DNA from: Oscillospiraceae bacterium
Lineage (GTDB): Bacteria > Bacillota > Clostridia > Oscillospirales > Oscillospiraceae
Direction of reading: 5' to 3'
Length of the DNA: 64,000 bases
NCBI GenBank assembly: GCA_902765595.1
Contig: CACXAQ010000002.1
Location: forward strand, 1-64,000
Of the stretch, positions 23,536 through 32,052 are shown in pieces. Both the position numbers and the translations under genes were made by a program. The notes below the pieces were generated by a model. It was given only the letters and a program-made list of their open reading frames with translations, searched no databases and was not told the DNA's origin. Every line of letters starts with the position of its first letter. Position 1 is the stretch's first letter.

Positions 23536-24420
23536 ATGCACGAAGTCGATGCGAAAGGGATCTTGACCGGCAGCGGCGGGTATTACGGGATGAATCTCTA
23601 CCGCGGCTGCTCCCACGGCTGTATCTACTGCGACAGCAGGAGCCGCTGCTATCAGTTCAGCCACCCGTTTGAGGACATTGAGGTGAAGCGGAACGCCCCG
23701 GAATTGCTGGAAAAGGCGCTGCGGTCGAAGAAGCGGAGAGCCATGATCGGCACCGGCTCCATGTCCGACCCTTATCTGCCCTGTGAGGAGCAGCTTGGCC
23801 TGACCCGGAGATGCCTGGAGATCATCCTGCGGTATGGCTACGGCGCGGCCGTCCTGACCAAATCCGACCGGATCCTGCGGGACATCGATCTGCTGGAGGA
23901 AATCAACCGCTCCGCAAAATGCGTGGTGCAGATGACGCTCACCACCTACGATGACGAGCTGTGCAGGATCCTTGAGCCCAATGTGTGCAACACCAAAAGG
24001 CGGATCCAGGTGCTGGAGGAGATGGAGAAGCGAGGGATCCCCACCATCGTCTGGCTGAGTCCCATTCTGCCCTTCCTCAATGATACGGAGGAAAACCTCC
24101 GGGCCATCCTGGAGGAGTGCGTCCGCATCAAGGTGAAGGGGATCGTCTGCTTCGGCATGGGCCTGACGCTCCGGGAGGGCAGCAGGGAATACTTTTATGC
24201 AGCCCTGGACAGGCACTTTCCGGGCCTGAAAAAGCAATACATCCAGCGGTACGGAAACGCCTACGAGCTGCCCAGCCCCAATGCCCAGGCCCTGATGGAG
24301 CTGTTCCGGAAGACCTGCGCGGAAAACGGGCTCCTGTCCACGCCGGAGGAGTGCTTCCGCTATCTTGGCCAGCTGCCGGAGCGGGAAACGCAAATGAGCC
24401 TTTTTGACGGCGGAGCATGA
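23536..24420 (+). CDS. Radical SAM protein, SPL (spore photoproduct lyase)-like family
   Basis: A 294-residue protein with the radical SAM cluster motif CSHGCIYC (CX3CX2C) at about residues 23-30, following YYGMNLYRG, then IGTGSMSDPYLPCE and VLTKSDRILRDIDLLEE, characteristic of the SPL-type radical SAM family (COG1533). Members generate a deoxyadenosyl radical; the substrate of this subgroup is unknown. The start MHEVDAKGIL at 23536 has only a weak GAGGGA upstream; the longer frame from 23308 runs through hypA. It stands alone after the hypA terminator. Confidence 0.8.
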   Translation: MHEVDAKGILTGSGGYYGMNLYRGCSHGCIYCDSRSRCYQFSHPFEDIEVKRNAPELLEKALRSKKRRAMIGTGSMSDPYLPCEEQLGLTRRCLEIILRYGYGAAVLTKSDRILRDIDLLEEINRSAKCVVQMTLTTYDDELCRILEPNVCNTKRRIQVLEEMEKRGIPTIVWLSPILPFLNDTEENLRAILEECVRIKVKGIVCFGMGLTLREGSREYFYAALDRHFPGLKKQYIQRYGNAYELPSPNAQALMELFRKTCAENGLLSTPEECFRYLGQLPERETQMSLFDGGA

Positions 24421-24475
24421 ACTGCGCAAGACAGGGGCGGACGCGGCAAAGCTTGTAAAACGGGGAAAAAACCGT

Positions 24476-24640
24476 TATAATGATCATCGGATGGCGAAAT
24501 CAATCGAGAATTCGATTGATTTCGCTGCCAAACGACAGGCTTGGCAGCGAATGATTCTCAAAATCATTCGCCCGATGCTCATTGCAATGAGTATATGGCA
24601 AAACAGCCATGCTGTTTTGCTGCGCAGCAAAGCTGCGCGG
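24476..24640. repeat. 206-bp multi-hairpin repeat, copy 1 (right end missing)
   Basis: It begins TATAATGATCATCGG and carries the same series of short dyads as the copies at 55456 and 62857: AAATCAATCGA/TCGATTGATTT, GCTGCCAAAC/GTTTGGCAGC-type, GAATGATTCT/AATCATTC, AAAACAGCC/GCTGTTTT and CTGCGCAGC/GCTGCGCGG. The last hairpin and the right TATAATGA-type end are absent, so this copy is truncated next to the fRMsr gene. It occupies most of the gene-free gap 24421-24673. Confidence 0.75.
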
Positions 24641-24673
24641 TTCCCGCGCATAGGCAATGAAAGTAAGACGGTG

Positions 24674-25138
24674 ATGAACATGACGAATTATGAGGAATTG
24701 AATCTGCAGCTGCAGGGCCTGATCGAGGGCGTGCCCCATCGGATCGCCAATCTGGCAAACGCCTCCGCCCTTCTGTGGCAGAGTCTGGAGGATTTGAACT
24801 GGGCGGGCTTTTACCTGATGCGGGACGGAAAGCTGGTGCTGGGGCCCTTCCAGGGCAAGCCAGCCTGCATCGAGATCGCCGTGGGCCGGGGGGTCTGCGG
24901 CACCGCCGCGGCGGAGGACCGGACCCAATTGGTGCCGGACGTGCACGCCTTCCCGGGCCATATCGCCTGCGACTGCGCCTCCCGTTCGGAGATCGTGGTG
25001 CCCATCCACGCAGGCGGGGAGGTGGCGGCCGTGCTGGACATCGACAGCCCGGTATCGGCGCGCTTTTCCGAGGAGGATCGGACAGGCCTGGAAGCCTTCG
25101 TGCGGATCCTGGAAGCGGAATGGGAGAAGATGACATGA
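24674..25138 (+). CDS. msrC: GAF-domain free methionine-(R)-sulfoxide reductase
   Basis: A 154-residue single GAF domain protein with the fRMsr pattern: GRGVCGTAAAEDRTQLVPDV, FPGHIACDCASRSEIVVP and AVLDIDSP. The Cys in GVCGTA and HIACD correspond to the catalytic or resolving cysteines of fRMsr. It reduces free methionine-R-sulfoxide with thioredoxin. The start is ambiguous: ATG 24674 or 24680 (MTNYEELN), both without a strong binding site, just after a truncated repeat that may have replaced the original leader. It overlaps the rhodanese gene by 4 bases. Confidence 0.85.
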   Translation: MNMTNYEELNLQLQGLIEGVPHRIANLANASALLWQSLEDLNWAGFYLMRDGKLVLGPFQGKPACIEIAVGRGVCGTAAAEDRTQLVPDVHAFPGHIACDCASRSEIVVPIHAGGEVAAVLDIDSPVSARFSEEDRTGLEAFVRILEAEWEKMT

Positions 25139-25443
25139 TCCGGAAGCTCAGTTTTCAAGAGGCAAAGTCTCTGCTGGATTCCCGGCCCGACGCGGTGCTG
25201 CTGGACGTGCGGGAGGAGGCGGAGTATATCACCGGCCACGCGGTGGACGCGGTGCTGCTGCCGGTGGACGAGCTCACCGATGAGACCGCCATGGACGCGA
25301 TCCCGGAGCTCACCACCCCGGTGCTGGTCTACTGCCGCTCCGGCTTCCGCAGCAATGTGGCCGCCCACCGGCTGGAGGAGTTCGGCTACAGGGAGATCTA
25401 TGACCTGGGCAGCCTGATCGGCTGGCCCTACGGACTGGAATAA
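25135..25443 (+). CDS. Single-domain rhodanese-like protein
   Basis: A 102-residue rhodanese fold with LLDVREEAEYITGHAVDAV and the active-site loop VYCRSGFRS (Cys persulfide site). It is a sulfur transferase or thiol-dependent enzyme. Translationally coupled to fRMsr (ATGA), which suggests a shared redox or sulfur repair role. Family and active Cys are clear; the acceptor is unknown. Confidence 0.88.
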   Translation: MIRKLSFQEAKSLLDSRPDAVLLDVREEAEYITGHAVDAVLLPVDELTDETAMDAIPELTTPVLVYCRSGFRSNVAAHRLEEFGYREIYDLGSLIGWPYGLE

Positions 25444-25455
25444 TTGCGATTTTTG

Positions 25456-25483
25456 TTGCTTTTTCCGAAAAATAAGGTATAGT
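25456..25483 (+). promoter_or_regulatory. Promoter of the YegP-like gene
   Basis: TTGCTT, 16-base spacer, TATAGT; a second -35 choice TTGTTG lies 3 bases upstream. AT-rich compared with its surroundings. Confidence 0.5.
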
Positions 25484-25536
25484 AAAGGTATCAGAGGCAA
25501 AACAGAAACTCAAACCAGTCACAGGAGGGATAAACA

Positions 25537-25905
25537 ATGGGTAAATTCGTGATCAAGAACACCAAGTCCGGCGTCAAATTTGACCTGAAGGCCACCAACG
25601 GCGAAGTCATCGCCACCAGCGAGGTTTACACCACCGAGGCCGCCTGCCGCAAGGGCATCGAGAGCGTGCGCAACTGCTGCGTCGGCCCTGTGGAAGACCA
25701 GACTGTGGAGAACTTCGAGGTCCTCAAGCACCCCAAGTTTGAGGTCTACACGGACAAGGCCGGGGAGTTCCGCTTCCGCCTGAAGGCCCGCAACGGCCAG
25801 ATCGTCGCCGTCAGCGAGGGCTACAAGAAAATGGCCAGCTGCCTCAACGGTATCGAGAGCGTCAGGAAGAATGCTCCCGAGTCTCCCATCGTGAAGGAAG
25901 AGTAA
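25537..25905 (+). CDS. YegP/DUF1508 family protein with two repeats
   Basis: A 122-residue protein made of two copies of the DUF1508 motif: FVIKNTKSGVKFDLKATNGE...AACRKGIESVRN and FEVYTDKAGEFRFRLKARNGQ...ASCLNGIESVRK. The family is small and widespread with no settled function. The ATG follows CACAGGAGGGATAAACA. It is a single-gene unit between its own promoter and a strong terminator. Confidence 0.88.
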   Translation: MGKFVIKNTKSGVKFDLKATNGEVIATSEVYTTEAACRKGIESVRNCCVGPVEDQTVENFEVLKHPKFEVYTDKAGEFRFRLKARNGQIVAVSEGYKKMASCLNGIESVRKNAPESPIVKEE

Positions 25906-25920
25906 ATCGGCACATCCTCA

Positions 25921-25952
25921 AAAAGAGCGCCCGGCGGGGCGCTCTTTTTTGT
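25921..25952 (+). terminator. Terminator after the YegP-like gene
   Basis: AAAAGAGCGCCC / GGGGCGCTCTTTTTT, a classic stem plus T tract. Confidence 0.9.
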
Positions 25953-25969
25953 GTGATCTCAATTTCCTA

Positions 25970-25998
25970 TTGACAAGATGGGAATTAAGGGCTATCAT
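25970..25998 (+). promoter_or_regulatory. Promoter of cysK
   Basis: TTGACA, 17-base spacer, TATCAT. The resulting leader is about 110 bases and contains a small open frame and an anti-SD segment. Confidence 0.8.
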
Positions 25999-26021
25999 AT
26001 CCCCATCATACGGAAAGGCGG

Positions 26022-26057
26022 ATGGACCCTATGATCCTGCTGCAGGAACGATGTTGA
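26022..26057 (+). CDS. Candidate cysK leader peptide ending in Arg-Cys
   Basis: An 11-codon frame MDPMILLQERC-stop in the cysK leader, preceded by GGAAAGGCG at suitable distance. The Cys codon TGT is immediately before the TGA, and the next six bases CCTCCC (26058-26063) are an exact complement of the cysK Shine-Dalgarno GGGAGG (26105-26110). A ribosome stalled at the Cys codon would cover CCTCCC and expose the cysK site. It is a prediction from layout alone; the peptide itself need not be stable. Confidence 0.55.
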   Translation: MDPMILLQERC

Positions 26058-26110
26058 CCTCCCCGGATGGACGGCACATAGAATAAACACGGATGAATCA
26101 GATCGGGAGG
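26058..26110 (+). promoter_or_regulatory. Anti-SD/SD hairpin controlling cysK translation (candidate)
   Basis: CCTCCC at 26058-26063 pairs over 6 bp with GGGAGG at 26105-26110, with two further possible pairs across a one-base bulge. This would hide the cysK ribosome binding site when the leader ribosome leaves. Confidence 0.45.
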
Positions 26111-26117
26111 AAACATC

Positions 26118-27050
26118 ATGTCAAATATTTACACGTCCGCGGACCAGCTGATCGGGAAGACCCCGCTGCTGGAGCTGAGGCAGATCGAGAAGAAGGAGGG
26201 CCTGGAGGCCCGGATCCTGGTGAAGCTGGAATACCTGAACCCCGCCGGTTCCGTGAAGGACCGGGTGGCCAAGGCCATGATCGACGACGCGGAGGCGAAG
26301 GGCCTGCTGCGGGAGGGCTCCGTCATCATCGAGCCCACCTCCGGCAACACCGGCATCGGCCTGGCATCCGTGGCCGCGGCCCGGGGCTATCGGATCATCA
26401 TCGTCATGCCGGAGACCATGAGCGTGGAGCGCCGCCAGCTGATGCAGGCCTACGGGGCCGAGCTGGTGCTCACCGATGGGGCCAAGGGCATGAAGGGCGC
26501 CATCGCCAGGGCGGAGGAGCTGGCAAAGGAGATCCCCGGCGGCTTTATCCCCGGCCAGTTCGTGAACCCGGCGAACCCCGCCGCCCACTTTGCCGCCACC
26601 GGCCCCGAGATCTGGGAGGATACCGACGGGGAAGTGGACCTGTTCGTGGCAGGCGTGGGCACAGGCGGCACCATCACCGGCGTGGGGGAGTATCTCAAGA
26701 GCAAAAAGCCCGCGGTGCGGATCGTGGCGGTGGAGCCGGCGGGCTCCCCGGTGCTTTCCGGCGGCGCGGCCGGACCCCACAAGCTCCAGGGCATCGGCGC
26801 GGGCTTCGTGCCGGAGGTGCTGAACACCCGGATTTATGACGAGATCATCCCCGTGGAGAACGAGGATGCTTTCAGAGCCGGCCGGCTTCTGGGCAGGACC
26901 GAGGGCGTGCTGGTGGGCATCTCCTCGGGTGCGGCACTGCACGCGGCCATCCAGCTTGCCAAACGCCCGGAGAACCGGGGCAAGACCATCGTGGCCCTGC
27001 TGCCGGACACCGGGGACCGCTATCTCTCCACGCCGCTTTTCGCGGAGTGA
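26118..27050 (+). CDS. cysK: Cysteine synthase A (O-acetylserine sulfhydrylase)
   Basis: A 310-residue PLP enzyme with the Schiff-base lysine in [11 protein letters not shown], the substrate loop [12 protein letters not shown], the phosphate-binding [15 protein letters not shown] and C-terminal VGISSGAAL. It makes cysteine from O-acetylserine and sulfide. The ATG follows CGGGAGGAAACATC. It is monocistronic between a good promoter and a strong terminator. Its leader carries a Cys-ending mini-ORF, suggesting feedback by charged Cys-tRNA. Confidence 0.96.
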   Translation: MSNIYTSADQLIGKTPLLELRQIEKKEGLEARILVKLEYLNPAGSVKDRVAKAMIDDAEAKGLLREGSVIIEPTSGNTGIGLASVAAARGYRIIIVMPETMSVERRQLMQAYGAELVLTDGAKGMKGAIARAEELAKEIPGGFIPGQFVNPANPAAHFAATGPEIWEDTDGEVDLFVAGVGTGGTITGVGEYLKSKKPAVRIVAVEPAGSPVLSGGAAGPHKLQGIGAGFVPEVLNTRIYDEIIPVENEDAFRAGRLLGRTEGVLVGISSGAALHAAIQLAKRPENRGKTIVALLPDTGDRYLSTPLFAE

Positions 27051-27081
27051 CACGGGACGCCATGCGTAATAATTCCACAAG

Positions 27082-27114
27082 CCCTGCACGCCAACCGCGT
27101 GCAGGGTTTTTCGA
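27082..27114 (+). terminator. Terminator of cysK
   Basis: CCCTGCACG-CCAAC-CGTGCAGGG followed by TTTTTCG. Confidence 0.9.
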
Positions 27115-27180
27115 TTTTGGGGATTTAGCTCCCTCTAAGGTTCCGCGTGTAGGATGAAGGCGACCTGAAAGGAGGGAGTC

Positions 27181-28095
27181 ATGATGAAACGCTTGGCGAA
27201 AGCCTATGTTCTGCTGTTTTCGCTGCTGCTGACCGCCTTTACCGTCTACGCTCTTCTGGATTCCTTCGTGATCCGCCGGGTGTATCAAACGGTGGAAACT
27301 GCGGTCACGGCGCCACAGACGGAAGCTGTGGACAGCGCACTGCTGTCCGGACATGAAGAGAAGGAGGCTTCGGTCACGGCGAACAGCTATGAGGACGATA
27401 CGATCCGGGTGGAGCTTTCGACCTATCGGGCAGAAAACAGTACCGTATACGTGGCGGAGCTCTGGATGGAGGATGCGGACTGCCTGAGGACGGCTTTCTC
27501 TCAGAACAGTTACGGAAAAAACGTGACGGCAGTCACCTCCGACACCGCGGAGGACGTCGGAGCCATCCTGGCCATCAACGGAGACAACTACGGCTCCAGA
27601 GAGACGGGATATGTGATTCGAAACGGGGTGCTGTACCGGGACGAGGCGGCGGCGGCGGATCAGGAGGATCTGGTCGTCTACGCCGACGGCAGCTTTGCGG
27701 TCATCCGGGAATCGGAGGTTAGCGCGCAGGAGCTGCTGGATCAGGGCGCAGTACAGGTGTTCTCCTTTGGCCCGGGCCTGCTGGAGGACGGGGAGATCAC
27801 GGTCGGCACCACGGAGGAGGTGGACCGGGCCAAGGCCAGCAACCCCCGTACTGCGATCGGCATCATGGAACCGGGCCACTACGTGCTGGTGGTTTCCGAC
27901 GGGCGTACCGACGAGAGCGAGGGCCTGAGCCTCTATGAGCTGGCGGCTTTTCTCCAAAGCATCGGCGTGCAGACGGCCTACAACCTGGACGGAGGAGGCT
28001 CCTCCACGATGGTGTTCCTGGGCCAGGTCGTCAATCAGCCCACCAGTGGCCGGAGCATCCGGGAACGGGCCGTAACGGACATTATCTACATCTGA
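27181..28095 (+). CDS. Phosphodiester glycosidase (NAGPA/DUF2233) family protein
   Basis: A 304-residue protein with an N-terminal hydrophobic anchor (residues ~8-30) and an extracytoplasmic NAGPA-type domain: ILAINGDNYGSR, SFGPGLLEDGE, TAIGIMEPGHYVLVV and YNLDGGGSSTMVF near the end. Bacterial members occur with exopolysaccharide functions and hydrolyse phosphodiester-linked sugars. The ATG follows AAAGGAGGGAGTC. It is 12 bases ahead of a small membrane protein gene, likely one operon. Confidence 0.85.
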   Translation: MMKRLAKAYVLLFSLLLTAFTVYALLDSFVIRRVYQTVETAVTAPQTEAVDSALLSGHEEKEASVTANSYEDDTIRVELSTYRAENSTVYVAELWMEDADCLRTAFSQNSYGKNVTAVTSDTAEDVGAILAINGDNYGSRETGYVIRNGVLYRDEAAAADQEDLVVYADGSFAVIRESEVSAQELLDQGAVQVFSFGPGLLEDGEITVGTTEEVDRAKASNPRTAIGIMEPGHYVLVVSDGRTDESEGLSLYELAAFLQSIGVQTAYNLDGGGSSTMVFLGQVVNQPTSGRSIRERAVTDIIYI

Positions 28096-28107
28096 GGAGG
28101 GACAGAT

Positions 28108-28518
28108 ATGAACGCGGAATTGAAACGTGAAAGAGACCGCTGGGGCCTTGCAGCCGGTCTGACGGCGCTGTTTTCCGTCCTGTACGAGTGCTTCAGCCAT
28201 GAAGTATACTCCAATTCCATGCTCTTCGCCTTTGCCTGGCCGCTGTTGGGCGGGCTGCTGCCGTTCAGCCTGCTGCTGGCCGCGCCGGTGAAAATCCGAC
28301 CCGGGCCCCTGTCCCGCAGCGTATACGGTTCCGGGATCGCCGCGTTCACCGTGGGCAGTCTCTTTCGCGGGATCCTGGAAATCTATGGGAGCACCAATCG
28401 CTTGAGCGCCGCGTATTTCGTCGGAGGCTGTGTGCTGGTGAGTTTGGGCTTGTGCCTCTGGGTGGCGGAGTTGAGGAGACGGTCGAAAAGACGGGAAAGA
28501 GAACATTCCCTCGGTTGA
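28108..28518 (+). CDS. Small membrane protein of unknown function
   Basis: A 136-residue protein with about four hydrophobic segments (for example LAAGLTALFSVLYECF, FAWPLLGGLLPFSLLLAAP and FVGGCVLVSLGLCLWVA) and a strongly basic C-terminus RRRSKRRER. I do not recognise the family. The ATG follows TGAGGAGGGACAGAT. Downstream of the NAGPA-family gene, probably co-transcribed. The glyA promoter begins inside its last codons. Confidence 0.75.
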   Translation: MNAELKRERDRWGLAAGLTALFSVLYECFSHEVYSNSMLFAFAWPLLGGLLPFSLLLAAPVKIRPGPLSRSVYGSGIAAFTVGSLFRGILEIYGSTNRLSAAYFVGGCVLVSLGLCLWVAELRRRSKRREREHSLG

Positions 28519-28543
28519 CAGGCGTCGGCTCGGCGCGTATAAT
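28515..28543 (+). promoter_or_regulatory. Consensus promoter of glyA
   Basis: TTGACA, 17-base spacer, TATAAT: a perfect sigma-A consensus overlapping the stop codon of the upstream gene. Confidence 0.9.
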
Positions 28544-28572
28544 CCAAGCCAGAGAAAAACGGAGGATGAGCC

Positions 28573-29814
28573 ATGAGCTACGAGATCGTGAAAAGACAGG
28601 ACCCGGAGGTCTACGCCTCCATGATGCGGGAGCTGGAGCGGCAGCGGGATCATATCGAGCTGATCGCCTCGGAGAACTTTGTGAGCCCCGCCGTGCTGGA
28701 GGCCATGGGCAGCCATCTGACCAACAAGTATGCCGAGGGCTATCCCGCCGCCCGGTACTACGGCGGCTGCCAGTACGTGGACGAGATCGAGAATCTGGCC
28801 GTGGAGCGGGCCAAGAAGCTCTTCGGTGCCGAGCACGCCAACGTCCAGCCCCACTCCGGCTCCAACGCCAACATGGCGGTGTACATCGCCCTGCTGCAGC
28901 CGGGGGACACGATCCTCGGCATGGACCTGACCCACGGCGGCCACCTGACCCACGGCTCCAGGGCCTCCATCTCCGGCAAGTACTTCAAGGCCCAGTTCTA
29001 CGGCGTGGACCGGGAGACGGAGCGGATCGACTACGACAAGGTGCTGGAGAAGGCGGAGGAGTGCCGCCCCAAGCTCATCATTGCCGGCGGCAGCGCCTAT
29101 CCCCGCTTTATCGACTTTGCCAAAATGCGTGAGATCGCGGATGAGGTGGGCGCCTGGCTCATGGTGGACATGGCCCACATCGCGGGCCTTGTGGCGGCGG
29201 GCCTGCATCCCAATCCCGTGCCCTACGCCCATGTGGTCACCACCACCACCCACAAGACCCTGCGCGGCCCCCGGGGCGCGCTGATCCTCTGCAAGGAGGA
29301 GCTGAAAAAGAAGATCAACAGCGGCGTCTTCCCCGGCACCCAGGGCGGGCCCCTGATGCACATCATCGCGGCCAAGGCCGTCTGCTTCGGCGAGGCGCTG
29401 ACCCCCGAATTCCGGGCCTATCAGAGCCAGATCCTGAAAAACGCCGCCGCCCTGGCGGACGAGCTCAAGAGCCGGGGCGTGCGCCTGGTCTCCGGCGGCA
29501 CGGACAACCACCTGATGCTGGCCGACACCATGAGCCGGGGCAAGACCGGCCACGAGGTGCAGGAGCTGCTGGACGCGGCCAACATCACCGCCAATAAGAA
29601 CACCATCCCCTTTGACACCCAGTCCATGCGCCTGACCTCCGGCATGCGCTTCGGCACCCCCGCGGTGACCAGCCGCGGCATGGGCGAGCAGGAGCTGCGG
29701 CAGATCGGCGCCATGATCGCCCGGCTGATGGACGAGGGCGAGAGCGCCGTGCCCCAGGTAAAAGAGCAGGCCATCGAGCTCTGCCGCCGCTTCCCCCTCT
29801 ATCCGGGGCTTTAA
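28573..29814 (+). CDS. glyA: Serine hydroxymethyltransferase
   Basis: A 413-residue PLP enzyme. Landmarks are [43 protein letters not shown], the cofactor-binding [16 protein letters not shown] with the Schiff-base Lys, and TNDH-like [11 protein letters not shown]. It interconverts serine and glycine while loading one-carbon units on tetrahydrofolate. The ATG follows GGAGGATGAGCC. It is monocistronic with a consensus promoter, fitting high constitutive expression. Confidence 0.97.
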   Translation: MSYEIVKRQDPEVYASMMRELERQRDHIELIASENFVSPAVLEAMGSHLTNKYAEGYPAARYYGGCQYVDEIENLAVERAKKLFGAEHANVQPHSGSNANMAVYIALLQPGDTILGMDLTHGGHLTHGSRASISGKYFKAQFYGVDRETERIDYDKVLEKAEECRPKLIIAGGSAYPRFIDFAKMREIADEVGAWLMVDMAHIAGLVAAGLHPNPVPYAHVVTTTTHKTLRGPRGALILCKEELKKKINSGVFPGTQGGPLMHIIAAKAVCFGEALTPEFRAYQSQILKNAAALADELKSRGVRLVSGGTDNHLMLADTMSRGKTGHEVQELLDAANITANKNTIPFDTQSMRLTSGMRFGTPAVTSRGMGEQELRQIGAMIARLMDEGESAVPQVKEQAIELCRRFPLYPGL

Positions 29815-29827
29815 GAAGAGACACTGA

Positions 29828-29861
29828 AATATCCCGCACGCCGGTGCGGGATATTTTTTTC
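29828..29861 (+). terminator. Terminator of glyA
   Basis: ATATCCCGCAC / GTGCGGGATATTTTTTT, a perfect stem followed by a long T tract. Confidence 0.92.
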
Positions 29862-29868
29862 TAAGGTG

Positions 29869-29898
29869 TGAAACCTTTTGAGGACGCTATCCGTTATA
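29869..29898 (+). promoter_or_regulatory. ECF-type promoter of the sigma factor gene (autoregulation)
   Basis: TGAAACC, 16 bases, CGTTATA. This is the typical -35 GAAAC / -10 CGT pattern of ECF sigma promoters and sits directly ahead of an ECF sigma gene, so self-activation is likely. Confidence 0.7.
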
Positions 29899-29938
29899 CA
29901 TGCAGAGACCCACCGATAGAGAGAAAGAGGGGAAACGG

Positions 29939-30436
29939 ATGCAGGGGGAACTGGAATTTGCCAGCGTAGGCCTGAAAACGCTGTACCGGGAGTTCATGCC
30001 CTCGGTGTACCGGATGGCCTACAGCTATATGCAGAACCATCCCGACAGCGAGGACATCGTACAGGAGGCTTTCCTGCGGCTGGCTCAAAGCGGAAAACGC
30101 TTCGAGGACAAGCGGCAGGTGCAGGCCTGGCTGATCATCACGGCGGCCAATCTCTGCAAGGACCTGCTGCGGCGGAGCCACCGGAAAGAGCTGCCGCTGG
30201 AAGCGGCGGATAAGGTGGCGGCCCGGCACGAGGAAAAGAGCGGGGTCCAGGCGGCGATCCAGGCGCTGCCGGACAAGTACAGGACCGTGATCTATCTGCA
30301 CTATTACGAGGGCTATTCGGTAAAAGAGCTGGCAAAGCTGCTGCACCGGCCCGAGAGCACCATAAAAACCTGGCTGAACCGTGGGCGGGAAAGCCTGCGG
30401 GAGAGCCTGGGTGAGGAAGGAGGTACTGCACGATGA
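29939..30436 (+). CDS. ECF-type RNA polymerase sigma factor
   Basis: A 165-residue protein with region 2 (VYRMAYSYMQNHPDSEDIVQEAFLRL) and region 4 helix-turn-helix (GYSVKELAKLLHRPESTIKTWLNRGR); no region 3. The start at 29939 (MQGELEFAS) follows GAGGGGAAACGG; an upstream in-frame ATG at 29900 lacks a site. It overlaps the next gene by 4 bases, which encodes a single-pass membrane protein likely to be its anti-sigma factor. The promoter in front has ECF character. Confidence 0.88.
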   Translation: MQGELEFASVGLKTLYREFMPSVYRMAYSYMQNHPDSEDIVQEAFLRLAQSGKRFEDKRQVQAWLIITAANLCKDLLRRSHRKELPLEAADKVAARHEEKSGVQAAIQALPDKYRTVIYLHYYEGYSVKELAKLLHRPESTIKTWLNRGRESLRESLGEEGGTAR

Positions 30437-31941
30437 CGAATCAGATGATTTGCAGGGCGTTCGACGTGTCGCCGCTGCCCGGCGCCGACGACCGGATGTG
30501 GAGAAAAATCGATGAGAAGCTGCGGGAGCGCGGGAAAGAGGGCTGGATCCTCTACGGGAAACGGCGCTCGCCGCTGCCCGTGATGCTGGCGGCGACTTTG
30601 GTGGTGGTCGCGGCGCTGCTGGTGATCTTCTTCGTGCGCCGGCTGCCGGCAAACAGCCCCATGGAGCCGCTGCCTGCGGCAACGCCGGTACCCGAAGAGG
30701 AGGTCGAGACGGCTTACCGCTCTGACATGCGGGAGATCCGCCTGATCAATGCGCGGGTGGATGGGATGAGCTCCCTGCGCATCGCGGAGGAGGGACGCTT
30801 CCTTGCCCGGGCGGTGCTGCCGGAGGGCATGGCCGTGGACCACTGGCTGCTTAACGGCAAGCCGACGGACGCGGGGGACCGGCGCTTCAGTCTGGAGTTC
30901 GACAGCGAAGGCGTGGATACGGTGGAGGCGGTGCTGCGGGAGGAACTGACCGTCCGCTGCGGCGATAACGCGTATCTGCAGTTCCTGGACGAGAACGGAG
31001 AGGCCGCGGGCGTCAAGTATGATTCCATCGGTTTTGAATTTGATTACACCGTGCCGCTCACGGGAGAGAGCCATCCGGGCGGAACGATAAGCGTTATGGC
31101 GCTTCCGATCATTCCCCTGGAGTGGGAGCTGGATTACTGGCTGATCGACGGGGATAAGGTGGAGGCGGAGGACGCGGCCAAGGGGATCCTGCTGCAGGAC
31201 ATGGATCACAGTATCACCATTGATGCGGTGCTGATAAAGGGCTGGGTAATCACGCCCACAGGGGAAACGCTGGTGCTGCAGGGCGACGGGGACGCCGCGC
31301 TGCCTGCCGGTCCTGCCGATGATCGCCCCGCAGATCTGGACTCTGTGCCGGGTAACGGCTACTGGGAGCCTACCGATCTTTTGAAAGCCGGGGTCCCCTT
31401 TGACCCGACCCTCCCGGCCCCTGACGGGCACGCCCACCAATGGGAGTTTGAGAAAAACGTCAGCCTTTCGGACAGTTATGGGCAGCGGGGCGGAAGCCTT
31501 TATGTCTGTACGGAATGCAGATGGGAATATCTGCACGAACTCTTTCCTTGGGGCGGGGGCGGGACACGCAACCGACTGCTTTCTGCGGAGCCCATTCCGG
31601 AGGAGCCGGACGTGACGGAACACAATTGGGTCCGGGTCCCTGGCAGCGCCGAAGGCGACTGCATCCATGAGGGACCGTGCCTGCTCCGGTGCCCGGACTG
31701 CGGCGCAGAGAAGACCGTTATGGCCTACGGGGATCACAAGTTTGAATACTATAGCGTGGCGGTAGATGAAGCGGGAGGCGGCTACCATATGAAGTACTGT
31801 TATCTGTGCCATACGCAATTCAAGGAGCAAGAACCGCATGTCTGGGCGGTCGCATTAACGACCAGAGGATATTATTACTACTGCGTGTACTGCCACGCGA
31901 CCTATGGGGACACCGTCACCGATGGGTCTGATGGAACCTGA
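30433..31941 (+). CDS. Single-pass membrane protein, probable anti-sigma/sensor partner, with four CxxC motifs
   Basis: A 502-residue protein: cytoplasmic residues 1-48, one membrane helix at ~49-68 (PVMLAATLVVVAALLVIFFV), then a long outer region. The outer part holds two similar beta-type blocks (RFLARAVLPEGMAVDHWLLNG; VMALPIIPLEWELDYWLIDG) and a C-terminal region with CTEC, CPDC, CYLC and CVYC pairs that could bind zinc or form disulfides. The ATGA overlap with the sigma gene indicates coupling. Anti-sigma function is inferred from position and topology; no ZAS motif HxxxCxxC is seen in the short cytoplasmic part. Confidence 0.72.
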   Translation: MTNQMICRAFDVSPLPGADDRMWRKIDEKLRERGKEGWILYGKRRSPLPVMLAATLVVVAALLVIFFVRRLPANSPMEPLPAATPVPEEEVETAYRSDMREIRLINARVDGMSSLRIAEEGRFLARAVLPEGMAVDHWLLNGKPTDAGDRRFSLEFDSEGVDTVEAVLREELTVRCGDNAYLQFLDENGEAAGVKYDSIGFEFDYTVPLTGESHPGGTISVMALPIIPLEWELDYWLIDGDKVEAEDAAKGILLQDMDHSITIDAVLIKGWVITPTGETLVLQGDGDAALPAGPADDRPADLDSVPGNGYWEPTDLLKAGVPFDPTLPAPDGHAHQWEFEKNVSLSDSYGQRGGSLYVCTECRWEYLHELFPWGGGGTRNRLLSAEPIPEEPDVTEHNWVRVPGSAEGDCIHEGPCLLRCPDCGAEKTVMAYGDHKFEYYSVAVDEAGGGYHMKYCYLCHTQFKEQEPHVWAVALTTRGYYYYCVYCHATYGDTVTDGSDGT

Positions 31942-32052
31942 TCGAAGAGAGAATAGCGTGAGGAGAGCGAAAAACTTCGGTGGAAACGGTAGACGAAAGA
32001 TAGACTTAGGACTATAATACTGCCTGCATTCATCACATAAGGAGGAACAAAG

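Noticed and set aside
26093..26839. A 248-codon frame overlapping the cysK start in another phase
   Set aside because: Arg/Gly-rich shadow frame; cysK in the other phase is unmistakable.
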